A DNA stretch of 64,000 nt from Trissonchulus latispiculum (Eukaryota; Nematoda; Enoplea; Enoplida; Ironidae): contig JASAND010018443.1 of NCBI GenBank assembly GCA_030248195.1, positions 110,425 to 174,424 on the forward strand, read 5' to 3'. The translations under genes were made by a program, and so were the position numbers. The notes under the pieces are model-generated. The model saw nothing but the letters and a program-made list of their open reading frames with translations. It ran no database searches and had not been told where the DNA came from. The stretch's first letter is position 1. Every line of letters begins with the position of its first letter. Positions 21,224 to 32,996 of this stretch are shown here, in pieces.

Positions 21224-23183
21224 TATGTTCGCGCCGTGAGCAAAGAATGCGATACAAACGGCTTTTGTGCAGCGAATTCATTTGCTTCACTCGTCTAAAC
21301 TCACACATGTAACCTATATAGCTCCATTCTGCGTTATAAAAACGAATACAACACACTATGCTTTACCTCCCTAGTTCGTCCATTCATTCTAATGGAAATT
21401 ATTAACAACAATGAACAAACCTTAGATACCAGGTAAAGTTTGTGATTCATGTTCAATCCGTCGAAATCTGCAAATAGGTATATGTAAAGAACTGAGTTGG
21501 ATTGAGTTAGAGAACTCGATTGATTTGATTTGACTTCAAAAGTGGGGATCGCTTAGGTTAGAAGTTCACTCACACGGAAGGTTAGCGCGTTTGCCTAGGT
21601 AGACAAACTTATGTACCAGATTCCCGAAAGGTGATTTGCCAAAATCGGGGATCTCTACAGCTAACCTGTTAGGGGTACTATTGTGAGTTCGTTTAGGCGA
21701 AGAGGGTTAGGCTCTATCCAATCACACCTGGAGTATGGATAGGAATGTTCTGACGCAACAGGTCAAAACTCTAAGATCAGACTGTTAGTCTTTAACTCTT
21801 GATTCAGATCCAACTTACTAGGATCTGAGCAATTTACCCTTTGTATTCCTGGGAGATCTCACCTGGATCTCTTTTCAGCAGCTGAAATGTAGACTACGAT
21901 TTGCACGCAACAAGATTAATTTATTAGCCAAGAACGCTATATTTATAACAAAGGAGGACAGGAAAGGTTTCACGACAATTATTGACAACAATTTGAATTA
22001 CAATATTAAAAAGGCACAGATTACTAGATTTACCAGAGTTGCCAGCCCTTGGTAGGGGAGACTTATTTTAAGGGACTGGAGATTTGCAAATAATAGATTA
22101 ACTAAGTTAGTGTCTGACCGGTTAACTATTAACTTGAGGCTAATTTATTAGTCCTCTTCTTCAGGTATTATGACTGGGCACGTTAGGCGTGTTGCGTGTC
22201 GTGTATTTTAAACTCAAATCTACTCTCTATTCGTCCTTTACAGAAAACTACAGTACAAGTTCAATATAACAAATATATAATTAACTAAATTTAACAGAGT
22301 GTCGGGTATCACAATTCCGGTCTATGGAGTTGGGTGATCCCGTCAGGTTACGCCTGCAACCTCACGAGTGGTTAGGGAAGTTCGGAATACCAACAATTCA
22401 GGGGTCGGTCTGGGCGGGGTGATACCGGGAGATGGCTACAGGTATAATTATAATTTAAATTAAACAGTTAATTTTAATAGGATTCGCTATCTTCCTTCGT
22501 TGATCAGTTGTTCTCTCTTCTAGTATGGATATGCAGTTGGCCTAAGCCAGAGACAACACGGGGATGACAGCTTCCAAAAAGAGGTTAGATGATCGGACAA
22601 AAGAACACATTTTTGGGTGCTTTCAAAACGCAAGAATAAACAGTTAACAAAGATTAAATTCCGGTACAGTTTCAGGTTCACCCGACAATGATTAGGCTCC
22701 CTTTGCTCAAGTCTCTGCCTCAGATTCTTTGACTGCAATTTTCCTCCAATGTACCTTCAATTGTACTGAATAGCGCTTAACAGGATCAGAATCGGATCAG
22801 GCAAATCAATATCAATCACTACTGGCTAATCTACTGGACAACTGGACTACTGCTTCTACAGACACTGGCTCATCAATTCGCTCAAAGCTCCACTGGATCA
22901 GAATACTGAGGATCCAAATCCGGCAGGAATGACCTTCGACGAACCTGAATCAAATGAGTTAAAACCCATTAGTTCAGAATACAAGTGCGGGAATCAAACC
23001 CAGCAACTATTACTCACTTATAAGGCTTTCAGAGACGAAATTTAGAACTTTAGTAAATTCTGATTGAGATTTTGTTGAAAGACTCGAAATAGCACTCTTC
23101 AACCGCCTTAGCGGGATAAAACGTGATCAATTATGCGTTATTAGCTTACTATAGGCAAAATTTCACCGAATATAAGATTTTGG

Positions 23184-23215
23184 GCGATTTCTTGCATGGG
23201 AATGCAAGAAATCGC
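23184..23215. other. Perfect 14-bp hairpin with 4-base loop
   Basis: GCGATTTCTTGCAT and ATGCAAGAAATCGC are exact inverses around GGGA. An outer pair, ACCGAATATA (23,165) and CATATTCGGT (23,242), makes a second, larger inverted repeat around it. It may be the core of a small foldback element of about 90 bp. Confidence 0.8.
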
Positions 23216-24349
23216 TGATTTAACATATATTCATTTATGGTCATATTCGGTCTGCGCATAATTAGGTTTGAGGCGTAAGATTTGCGACAGGAAAGCACCG
23301 GTTTCCTATATAACAAGTTTACAAAGGTAGAAACGTGTATTTTACAAAATTATTTTTTGTTGACTCATTAGAAGATGGTTTCGTCGTAATCTTCAATTCT
23401 TACGTAATTACACAGTATTATCATTCTAACTAACTATTATTTATGTGATTTTAGGTTTATTTGATGCTTACGTAACGATATTCACCGTGTATGTCATTAA
23501 ATCCAATAGTTGTTTGTTAGTATTGATTAAAAAGTATGATTTGATGTTTACAGCCCGACTTGGCTAAGATTTTCGGTAGAAAACGCTCATCCTTTTGGAG
23601 TTACTTGTCAATATAAAAGTCTGAGCTGTAGAAGCGATATACTTTGCAAAAATACAAACTACAGCCAGATTAGTTGCCCCGTTAACGAGAACGAGTGAGG
23701 GCAAGAATGACCATTTTAGCGTAATTCTTGCAATTTGATTAAAACTGACTTTTTCCTTTGTGCTAAAGGCTGACAAAATGTATGAATTATTTTGCAATGC
23801 ACTGCAAGAATTACTAGCTTGAGGTGAATTTCCTGGCACAGATCTAGGTAATTAGCACGTACAATTAATACAAATCAGTGGACAGACTCAGCTAAATTAT
23901 GTTGCAGATTTTGGGACAGAATTCGGCTCTAAACAGGTGAAACAGACCAGCACGAAGTCCTTTGTCTGAGATTCGTCCACTCCCTTCCTGCGGGCATACC
24001 TACGTGGACGAATCGAGGATCACCTGGTAGTATCAGCTTATCCTGGGGGTCCCCGTGACCCTGGACCATATTAGCTACCTAATTTGCATATTACCCTAAT
24101 GCTGAAGTAAGTACTCATTCACACAGTTTATCACACTCATGTCCCTCAGATCAACAAGCATTCAACAATAAGCAAACATTTGTACACATTCACACCATTT
24201 TCCTGCCTAATACAGGAGTCCTAAAATAAGCTTCACGAAGATTGGTCTCATGCACCTGATGAGAACCGGTGAGCTACCACATATCAAGATAATCCAGTAC
24301 AACTGACATTTCGGACTGTTTAAAATACTATCTTTAATTAATGTAAAGC

Positions 24350-25364
24350 TTAAGGTGCTGGTATCGTTTTGTGCAGTGCTTTTGTGGGTGGTTTTTGAAA
24401 CGCCCTAACTTTCGCAATTTTGTGAGTTGGAAAGCGTTTTATACATCATTTTAAAGCTTATAATCTGTAGATTCTCATGAAAGCACGAAACTAGTAAAAA
24501 TCCGCAAAAATGGCGAAAATTTTCAAATAAACTGACATCTGACAGGCTCAATATAGACCAAAAATTTTTGAACATGGATTTCTCAAAACTGTGGAATCGG
24601 CCAAAAATTTTTCTTGTGCTGTCCTATAAAGGACATGTGGGCCGAGGGACGTTTTTTGGGATTTGGCTCAGCAGGTCTTAACGGTCAAGAAAATCCATTA
24701 AATGTGCGGTGACACGAAATTTCGCAACTTTGCATTGAGTTTTCTCGCAACTGGAGATGTTTTAGCTCAAACCAAGAAAAATGTCCCTCCGCAATAGTGC
24801 GAATTCTCATCCTGCCAAAACTCACGCGAATCCATTGGGTAGTTTTTGAGAAATCGATGTTCAAAACAAAATAATCGCAGTTTTGCCAAAATGGTTTTTC
24901 GGCCAAATCTCTAGCTTAGAGCAACAAGCTCCGGCTAATAGGCATTGATAAAATGTGCAATGAGACTGTGTATCGATCGAGTATAAATAAACCAAAATTG
25001 TCTATACGATTTGGTAGTAATTTTGAAAAAACTGATTTTCTCAAAAACGGCCATTTTTGGACCCCAAAAATCGTTTTTTGCTTATACTGACTTAACCACA
25101 AGAGATAGCTCAAAGGTTGTAAAAGCAAAAATGTTCATTTTTGTTCCCTCTTTCCAGCCATACCAACCAATCTGGTGTCTCGACTATGTGCTGAGAGAAT
25201 AATGGCAAAAACCAAAAATTTCTCATCTTTGCACCTAAAAATGCGGGACTGGTCCCAGAATGTTAATGAGCACCGAAATAGTATATTTGGAAAGTTTCAT
25301 CCACTTTCATAAAGAATTAGAACCTATAGGGTCAAATTTACACAAAAGGAAACCACCACCTTAA
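24350..25364. mobile_element. TTAA-flanked MITE, TTAAGGTG family (1.0 kb)
   Basis: The left end TTAAGGTGCTGGTATCG and the right end, read in reverse as TTAAGGTGGTGGTTTCC, agree in 15 of 17 bases and continue with TTTTGTG. The right end, AAAGGAAACCACCACCTTAA, belongs to the same family as the ends at 18,301-18,318 and 36,391-36,409. No coding region. Confidence 0.7.
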
Positions 25365-25738
25365 TGCGATCTGCAACTTGACAATTATTGGTGGAGCATA
25401 CTACAGCTTGTTGAGTTTTGGAATCCCTGGATTATCCTAATATTGTTAATTACATTATTAATAATCATTCACTCAACTAGCATACATACAGATTTGACAA
25501 TTCTCACAACCCCTATCGTACAAGGGGAGTTTCCGTGAGTTGCCACCACAATTATACAAAAACACTCATTCTACATGCATGCAAATCATGACATTCTACA
25601 ACTATTCAGCCAAACATCCTTGAAACTCGGTTAATTTCGGAACCTCTCGCTCCATGAGGAGTTTACCCGAATAACCACCTTAGGTACTTTTTGGGGACAC
25701 ATTCACATTTATATTTTATAACACATTCACGCTTCTTT

Positions 25739-25855
25739 CTTGCAAAACATTCACCTTTCAGACTTACAAAACATTCACACCTCAGACTTGCAAAACATTC
25801 ATACTTCAATCATATAAGACGTTCACACCTCAACTATACAAAACAATCACATTAA
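25739..25855 (+). repeat. Degenerate 24-bp tandem repeat, about 5 units
   Basis: The unit is close to TTGCAAAACATTCACACCTC plus AGAC. AAAACATTCAC or a one-base variant recurs at 24-bp spacing. Confidence 0.75.
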
Positions 25856-26345
25856 TAATCATCTAGCTACTTAGACTAACTAATAAACTAAACTTAGGCT
25901 CATATGTGTAAGAAGTTTGTGAACTTTGAACTTTGTTGTACGCGAATTTCACGGCTTTGCAATTCCTCAGAATTGCTTATAAAAGAAATTTTGTGAAAAC
26001 TTAACTTCGTAAATTTGGAAAAAAGTTATAACTTAAATTTTGATGAAAGCCAGTGAGTAATAATTGCCAAGCAATTATTACTAATAACAAAGAACAGTCA
26101 AGTAAACTAAATACACAAGTAATTAAAACTACGAAAAGTGAGGAAGCCGGCCATTCCTCTTGAAAAACTGCTTGATAATTAATTAAATTAAACGTAAAAC
26201 GACTCATGTTTTAGGAATTGGTTTTTGAAATACCCTATAAATTTTTAATACCAAATGTTTTTTTAATGCCGACCTAACGCTGAAATAAAACATAATACAG
26301 TCTATGGAAGTTTTAAGACATTGCAGGGCTTTTTATGAAAACATG

Positions 26346-26368
26346 GCCGGCAACTCCTAGTTGCCGGC
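26346..26368. other. Perfect 10-bp hairpin
   Basis: GCCGGCAACT and AGTTGCCGGC are exact inverses around CCT. Not followed by a T-run in either direction. Confidence 0.75.
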
Positions 26369-26688
26369 TGTGGGGAAATAGTTCTTCTAACTAGCTTATT
26401 AAATTAAGAGCCGTAATTAAGGGGCTCTCTAACTCAGAATTGGAGGTTAGGGGTCCCACTCATGATCCCATGAAAACTACAAAAAATAACCCCAAAAGTG
26501 ACAACTAAAGAGAACTTTTTTGGCCATAAAGGCCGTGGCTTGGTAGGTAGAATAGAATCAAAACGAGAAAATTAAAAGAAGAGAAAAATGGACACGTCTC
26601 AAGACCTCCATCGCATAGGAGGGGTTTACATGAGCTGTCCTTTGATTTTTGAAATGATTAAATAATAAAATAAAAGTAAAATAAAACT

Positions 26689-26885
26689 GGCCCGGAGGCC
26701 CAACATGCTATGGAACTAAAAGAGTGGCCTCAGGCCCAAAATGCTGCAAAAATCGGGGGCTCTCTAGCCCAAAATACTTCATAAAATTTGGCCATGAAGG
26801 CCTCAAAATACCATATAAAAAAATGAGGCCCGAAGGCCGAAAATACAATAAGAAAAATTGGCCAAAGGCCACTATAAAATTCCTA
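26689..26885 (+). repeat. Tandem array whose units each hold a GGCC...GGCC mini-hairpin
   Basis: About six units of 32-36 bp, each with GGCC or GGGCT, 4-6 bases, its complement, then an A-rich tail like AAAATAC. Examples are GGCCCGGAGGCC, GGCCTCAGGCC, GGCCATGAAGGCC and GGCCAAAGGCC. The loops vary while pairing is kept. Confidence 0.65.
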
Positions 26886-27237
26886 AATTTTTATCCTAGG
26901 CAGTAAGTCTTGAGCCGGGCATAAGAAACCCATAGGCTCCTCAAGTTGTAATGTCCGTGTACAAAACTCAACCCTTTTCTGGCCTGTGTGGGCCAGAAAA
27001 GTCCTATTTGCGTCCTAAAGGGGAGGTGTGTACTGCTATATTCCCGTACCACACCTGTGGTCCGAGAAGCAGTACACGCCGGGGTGGGGACTCAAAACAG
27101 CGACCGCTCTCGGTCGAAACTAAACGGACACTGAAGAACTTGAAATTTTGGGGACCGAGCTGACAGTTTTGCTGACAGCTCGGTGACAGGTCATGAGCGA
27201 ACTGGGGGCGGAATTCTCCTTTTATTTTAGCCTAAAT

Positions 27238-27267
27238 CTTCTAGAAAGTTCTAGAACTTTCTAGAAG
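27238..27267. promoter_or_regulatory. Six-unit heat-shock element (HSF binding array)
   Basis: Three TTCTAGAA blocks separated by AG and CT give alternating TTC and GAA units at 27,239, 27,244, 27,249, 27,254, 27,259 and 27,264, each exactly 5 bp apart. The 30 bases are also a perfect palindrome. This is the ideal HSF trimer site. A TATA-like AAATAAAAGG lies on the minus strand at 27,218-27,227, which would suit minus-strand transcription. No gene could be tied to it. Confidence 0.75.
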
Positions 27268-27772
27268 CTTGCTATCTTTTACACAGGGCCTGCAGCGGCT
27301 GGTTGAGCCAGCTGGGCCATTAAGGACTAAAATTAATGAGATTTGGAAATTATTGCCCCCCAACTGACCCTTTTTTGATGGATTTTGGGTGCCGAAATTC
27401 TGCAAAACTTTGCGAAACTTTGGTTAACAAGTAAACGCAACCAAAGGGGAAATATCACGAATTTTGGCTTTTGTTTCCAACTTTTACGCAATTTACGTAA
27501 GTACTAAAGACTTAAAGTGAGAACCTTAATATTCTACAAGTTTGGCTAGACATAGCTGACTAATTTTCGCAATAATTTTAATTGTGGGGAATTAATTAAG
27601 CCCCCTCTGAACTTTACCTATGTGTTAAAATTTGTGTCTTCTTTTCTTCTATTGAGGCGAACTTTTGTTGTCCTCCTTTTGCTGGACTAGGCCCAACGAA
27701 AGTTCACCTGAGGACAAGCCTCTCGTACGTAGGAAAGAAGAAAGGGACAGCAGTACACCTGACTGCTATGTA

Positions 27773-27799
27773 GTCTGGGAGGTAGACAACCTCCCAGAC
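27773..27799. other. Perfect 11-bp hairpin with 5-base loop
   Basis: GTCTGGGAGGT and ACCTCCCAGAC are exact inverses around AGACA. Confidence 0.8.
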
Positions 27800-27884
27800 A
27801 AAGAAAGGAGAAAGGAAAGGAAGAAAGAAAGTTAGTATAAAGGTTTTTTAGAAGTCCCCTTTTTGGACTTTCCTTTTAAGCAAA

Positions 27885-27914
27885 GTAAGATTAGAAAATA
27901 AAAGCTAATCTTAC
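27885..27914. other. Perfect 10-bp hairpin with 10-base loop
   Basis: GTAAGATTAG and CTAATCTTAC are exact inverses around an A-rich loop. Confidence 0.75.
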
Positions 27915-28886
27915 TAAAACATTTTCATCCGTAACTTACTCAATTTTGGGAGTTAGAACGTGGGGATTGCATTTTTTGAAACGGGAGAAAATTCTCTTTC
28001 TTATTAGCCTAAGTTGTGTCATCGACCAGAAATTCGTTTCTTACGTAATAATTAATATAAAATAAGCCTAACTAACACTAATTAACATTACTAAGAACAG
28101 ATCAGAACCTAGGAACACTATAAAACATAAATTATTACAAATTAACACACTTAGGTACTTATTACTGTCAATTCCTTACGTATGGCATAATTATACACTT
28201 ATGTGGCTAAACCATCTTCTAATTTTTGTTATTAAACAATAGAAATTGCTTTTAGACGCTGCTAATAAAGATTAGTACATTCTTTTCAACTGGAGATGTC
28301 GAATCCTTTCCATGATAGTTATACATTTTGACTTTACGCCAACACTGAAATTCCTGGTTTTTTTTACGATTCTTCTGTTCTTAATAACTTCTGGCAATGG
28401 AAGAGGAGAGTGACTGCACCCGGGTCACTGAGGGAAAAGACACCTGTCCTTTCAGAAAGGGGAGATATCGGAATTGATCTTATTACTATTATGATTATTA
28501 CTTCAAGTATAATAGATCATTATTTTGGGCTAATTAATCCTAACTAATCTTGTAAGTGCCCTTCTCTTGTGTTAATGTTGGAGTAATTTTAGACTTTTCT
28601 TCTCGTATTAGTTGGAAGATGCTTATTCGAGACTGGCAACTCTGATTTCAACAATTATATAATGACAATTAATTATGGCTTGGACACAACATCAAAACTA
28701 AAACTTAACAAGCAAAAATCTTTAGGTTCCATTTTCGATAGGGACTTCTTTTGGGACGATGACCAATTAAAAACTAACTTTTTAACCACCTTTGAGCACA
28801 AAATCTAAGTCATTCCATTACATATATCAATCAAAACGCTTAAGTTGTTCTTAAGCAAGCAAAATTAATATGGCAAGCATAGACTT

Positions 28887-29291
28887 ACGTGGGGGATCTG
28901 GGGTTCCAACCCCCCCTCCCCCAGTAGATCCCTAAAACCGTCGGCATAAAGAGCAGGGAAAAATAGCCAAGAGGTAAGCAAAGACGGCCGGAAAGATTAG
29001 TTTTTAAGCAAAAGGTTTAAAAATTTCCGGCTTCGCCGGAACCTTTGGAGAAAATTTGCAGTTTTTGGTGAATATCAGTCTAAATTTTGAAATATTTTCT
29101 AAAAAATGAAGATTTTGTTGAAAAATTTGAGAAAATAGCAAATTAAAAACTAGAGTTCATTTTCCAAAAATCTCGTTAATCTTGAGGTGCAAGCCTTCTT
29201 GAAGGTTTTTGTTCAAGGTACAAGCCCCCTCAATACTTTCTTGGGATGAGCCTGCACAGGATACGACTCTATGCTAATGTACGTGTATTCA
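28887..29291 (+). repeat. Diverged copy of the 3' non-coding part of the right-edge gypsy element
   Basis: Text such as AAATTTTGAAATATTTTCTA, GGTACAAGCCCCCTCA and TTGGGATGAGCC parallels 63,250-63,470 in order (AAATTTTGAAATTTTTTCTA, GGTACAAGCCCCCTCA, TTGGGACAAGCC). It starts with a C/G-rich hairpin around GGGGTTCCAACCCC near 28,899. The LTR that follows in the right-edge element is absent here. Confidence 0.55.
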
Positions 29292-30003
29292 AAAACGATT
29301 TCTTGTACTTATACGTATACGCTTACAATCTTTAATTCACTTCCGTGAAACTTAAGCAAATCAAAAACATTTCTGACAAGCTCAGTTATGTAAAAACTTT
29401 TAATGTCGAAATCTAGCTTACTATTTTATAGATTACTTCTCGACTGTCACCAATTACCAGCCACCGAAACCGAAGTAAACATAGTATTCCATCATAGAAC
29501 TTGAGATCAACTGGTACTTTCCTAACAGTTTGCCACATTCAAATTTGCAAGACATGACAATGCGACCAAAACATCTGTATACAAACTTTGACCGTTTATA
29601 GCAGATCAGCCTTCAGAGTAAACCCTAACAATGTATATATTTTTTACATTCCTAAGGAGGTGAGATTTAGAAAATCCGGAATTTCGGGTTTCATTTATGA
29701 AACTTTTTATCGCAATCAAAATTTTGTGTCAACGATCGAATAGATTTGGTCCAATTGCATATGTTTGGCTGTTACAAGCTTTTCACGAAATACACCCAAT
29801 TTTCCGACTCACGCTGTTTTCAAAATATCCGGATTTTAAAAAATTTCTCCAATGCCCACAAGATGGATATTATTGAAAGGAAACAGAAATCCTAAGATTT
29901 ACGCTGTCCTTTCCAGGGCGGATTCCGACAACTCCGTGGAACCGACAAGACAAGACCAAATTGCCAGAATAATTCAGGATGCTGCTGACGGATTTAACTG
30001 GAC
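29292..30003. other. Non-coding, no feature recognised
   Basis: AT-rich text without a supported gene. The word TCTCCAATGCCCAC near 29,846 is a variant of a word repeated at 32,126 and 37,053. Confidence 0.5.
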
Positions 30004-31648
30004 TTAAGGGGGGGTCCATCCTAAAAACTTTTAGACCACGGATTTCGCTCATTTTCACACATAATCTAGCCATATATGTCGTACATTTCAAGTTTAAATT
30101 TAGAGTTGTTTCGTTCAGTTCTCCGTAAGTTATGAGCCACTCATTGAGTACAATTTGAATATCAGCGAAAATTAGGGTGCTGCAGACAACTGAAACAAGT
30201 TTGCGCAAATCAACTTCATATATTTAGCTTATTTTGTTATGCACATTTAAAAACAATTAATGAAAACATTTTCGAACAGATTCAAGTCAGAAAAGCATGA
30301 TCAGGAGCTTCCTTTAAGGATTTTCCGAAGAAACAAGTAGCTTGTTCTAGGGTTGTGCCGTTAAGTGATTTACCCGGGCCCAGGCCGGACCCGGGCCTAC
30401 TTCATCGACCGTGACCGTGACCCGGGACGGGCCCGGGCCGGCCCGGGCCCGGCCCGGAGGCCCGAGGCCCGATACAAGGCCCGGGTTCGATTCTCGGCGC
30501 TGGGGCCCGATCCGTTACCAAGCCCGGGCCGTCAAATTCAAGCCTAGACATGCCATGGCCATGCCACCGGGAGGCCCGGTGGTCATGAATCGGGCCGGGC
30601 CGAAGCGTCCGGCCGGGCCCGGGCCCGGGCCGGGCCTGTCTCACAAAAAGAGGCCCGGGGCCGTGACCGTGACCGGCCCGGCCCGGGCCCGGCCCGGGGC
30701 CCGAGGCCCGATACAAGGCCCCGGCACAACTCTAGCCTGTTCCCCCCGATGTAATGAAATATTTAAGAGCGCTTAACTTAAAATAGAACCACTTCCGAAC
30801 CATAGTTCTATGAGAAGAATTCATCCCTGCACTGAGAGCTTTCGATTGATATATACTATGCCATATTTTGAAAATTTTGAAAAATGGCTGTTTTGTGAAT
30901 TTCGGGGTCTGAGGTTCCCGATTGGCGCAATGAGAAGTACTGGACACAGCTATCGGCATAATTCATGCAACAAATTGATCCTAAGGCATGAATAAATATG
31001 CTGAAATGCAAAAAATGCAATTTCACAATATAGCTTGGTCTTAAAATGCTTATCTTTCGAAAAAACAGCAATTTTCGCAATTTTGCAGAAAACACTATAA
31101 TTTCTGCGACAAAAAATCTCGACACTGGCAAAAGATTCCAAGTGACATTGGGTATCGTTCGAAACCTTTATACATATACTGTGTCACTGTGGAAATAGAA
31201 TTTTTAGTTAGGACTTCTATTTGTTATAATATGCAGTCAAACTTAGTGACCCCCATTTTTGGTCACCAAAACCGACTGATTTTAGCGATTTTCGGCAGTT
31301 CGCTAACTTCAAAAATTCATTAAAATTTTTTGAAGGCCTAATTCAAAATTCTAATTCCACAGTGACACAGTATCTGTTTAGAGGTTTAAATCGATACCAA
31401 ATGTTACCCGGTATATTACACCGGTTTCGAGATTTTTTTGGCGCAGAATTATAATCGACACTTTTTCGATTTCCTATGTTTAACACATGCATGCCTCTAC
31501 TTTGAGGAGAATTTTCTCAACAACCGTAAGAAATCCAACTTAAATTTTATAAACTCGTTAAAATATCCCACTTGGACAATAAAATATGTGAAAATGAGAA
31601 AAATCGGAGATGGTCGAAAAAATGACCCTAAAGTGAACCCCCCCTTAA
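30004..31648. mobile_element. TTAA-flanked MITE with G-run termini (1.6 kb)
   Basis: Left TTAAGGGGGGGTCCATCC and right GAACCCCCCCTTAA, with TTAA at both outer edges. The left subterminal GGATTTCGCTCATTTTCACA and the right GAAAATGAGAAAAATCGG are family text shared with 18,315-19,353 and 55,348-56,838. A GC-rich hAT-like piece is nested at 30,348-30,734. No coding region. Confidence 0.65.
30348..30734. mobile_element. GC-rich hAT-like MITE nested in the TTAA element
   Basis: The termini TAGGGTTGTGCCG and CGGCACAACTCTA are inverses with one mismatch. The flanks GCTTGTTC and GCCTGTTC form an 8-bp target duplication with one mismatch, the hAT length. The interior is built of GGCCCGGG-type words and holds two direct copies each of GACCGTGACCGTGAC and CCCGATACAAGGCCC. 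Long frames on both strands are composition artefacts. Confidence 0.7.
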
Positions 31649-32436
31649 CTTAACTTAAATGGACTGAAGGTGACCCTGCCCATTAGCTGTCTGAAGTGGA
31701 TCAAGCTTTCTTGACAGCAGGACAGTATAAGTGCCAACAAGTGGAGGATTTCCCATCTGGGAGGGTTCAACCTTGTTACCACTGCTATTCGTCATTTCTA
31801 TGGATAGCATATTGGACGAACTCCCGGAGGTATAATCTTTCTCATTGGGTTGTCAGCTCAAGGCACCCACATTACATTGCAGTGGGTGCCCAGCCTCTTT
31901 AGAGCAATGTCATAACGGGATAGATATGCTATCAGCTCAGACAGACATTAACAGATTTGTCCCCAGACTTTAGGCTCAATGTGAGAATAAAAATATCCTT
32001 CAACTGTAGGTCCAACTGCATATAGTGGTGGAGTGTCACAAGGTGGATGTGCTGGTCCAACTATAAGCTTTGATGAAAATGCACCCAAATTCCGAAATTC
32101 CTAGTTTTCAAACGGGATTCTAAAAACCTTCTCCAATTCCCACACGACGGGTATCGTTCGAAGCATGGGTATCACTCAATTTGACAAAAATACGATGATG
32201 GGAACTTGCCCGTCGATCCCGTCCTGGAAGCCATCTTGAATCAGAGGGAAAGAATTGATGAGTAACAGAGACAACTCACTGAAATGCGACCACTTCGCGG
32301 AATTCAGGAAAAGGTCCCTACCTGGAGTTATGATTTCCAGGAATTTTGCGCCCAACAAATGTGGTTTTATTATAAAAGTTGTTCAGCTCATCAAGAGCTT
32401 TCAAATGATACCCATACTTTGTCATTGGAGAAATTC
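31649..32436. other. Non-coding, no gene recognised
   Basis: It holds CTCCAATTCCCACACGACGG (32,124), inverse to text at 37,043-37,062, and a reverse word GGGCACCCACTGC near 31,880 facing AGGCACCCAC at 31,861. No supported gene. Confidence 0.5.
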
Positions 32437-32504
32437 TAAAGCTGGTGATTCCTTTTGGAGTCATCAACTTTGAACCATTATTACTCATTCACTACTTGGA
32501 GTTA

Positions 32505-32818
32505 GGAACCTCGTCCAAACCAAAAGCGTATATTCATAGCAAAGTATGCTTTTGAAAGCGTAGAATAAATCGTATATTACTACCGTAGGTTGTATGCAAG
32601 TTTTTCCTTTTCTCAATTGAAGCTTAAGCTAGCCTTTTCTGAATTTGACAGGCACCTGCATAACTGCACATACACGTAAAAGCAGTAACGTTTAAAATAA
32701 GAGTACAGAAAAACGAACTTATTGGAAAGCGTAGATTTACTTTCAAACCGTACGTGCGGTATGTTTCTAACAAACAAACAACGTTTGTAATATACCGTTC
32801 ACATTTGGACGAGGTTCC
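32505..32818. mobile_element. Small MITE, TSD TTA
   Basis: GGAACCTCGTCCAAA at the left and TTTGGACGAGGTTCC at the right are exact inverses. TTA stands on both sides (32,502-32,504 and 32,819-32,821). The sister repeat copy lacks this segment. Confidence 0.7.
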
Positions 32819-32996
32819 TTAAGAAGCCATCTTCTTATCAAAATGTAGCTTAACATTTTCTCTTTTAATGAATGCAATGAAACTAGTTTTCGTTTTCGAA
32901 AAAGTTTTAACGGATTTTTGAAGAAGTGAAATATTTCGGATTTTTTTCAGACTTATGTAATTTTTTTTCGGAAGACACCGGTTATATCATTCGACA

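Larger units (their letters stand above)
19354..24349. other. Five kb without supported genes
   Basis: Only short chance frames are present. Structures seen are CCGCCGGCGG near 20,077, the small MITE at 20,417-20,649, a hairpin at 21,181-21,223, a perfect hairpin at 23,184-23,215, and a reverse CTGGCAACTCTGG near 22,034. The part 21.5-23.1 kb has LTR-like base composition but no TG...CA ends I could pair. Confidence 0.5.
25365..28886. other. Non-coding region rich in hairpins and short tandem repeats
   Basis: No supported gene. It holds a 24-bp tandem array (25,739-25,855), a hairpin (26,346-26,368), a tandem array of GGCC hairpins (26,689-26,885), a six-unit heat-shock element (27,238-27,267), and perfect hairpins at 27,773-27,799 and 27,885-27,914. 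An LTR-type element may lie here but no termini were found. Confidence 0.5.

Noticed and set aside
21530..22500. Solo LTR with promoter-like words
   Set aside because: No TG...CA boundary, target duplication or second copy was found.
30365..30776. Overlapping frames of about 100-120 codons on both strands, rich in Gly, Pro, Arg
   Set aside because: They are produced by GGCCCGGG-type words inside a hAT-like MITE; no start context, domain or codon bias supports them.
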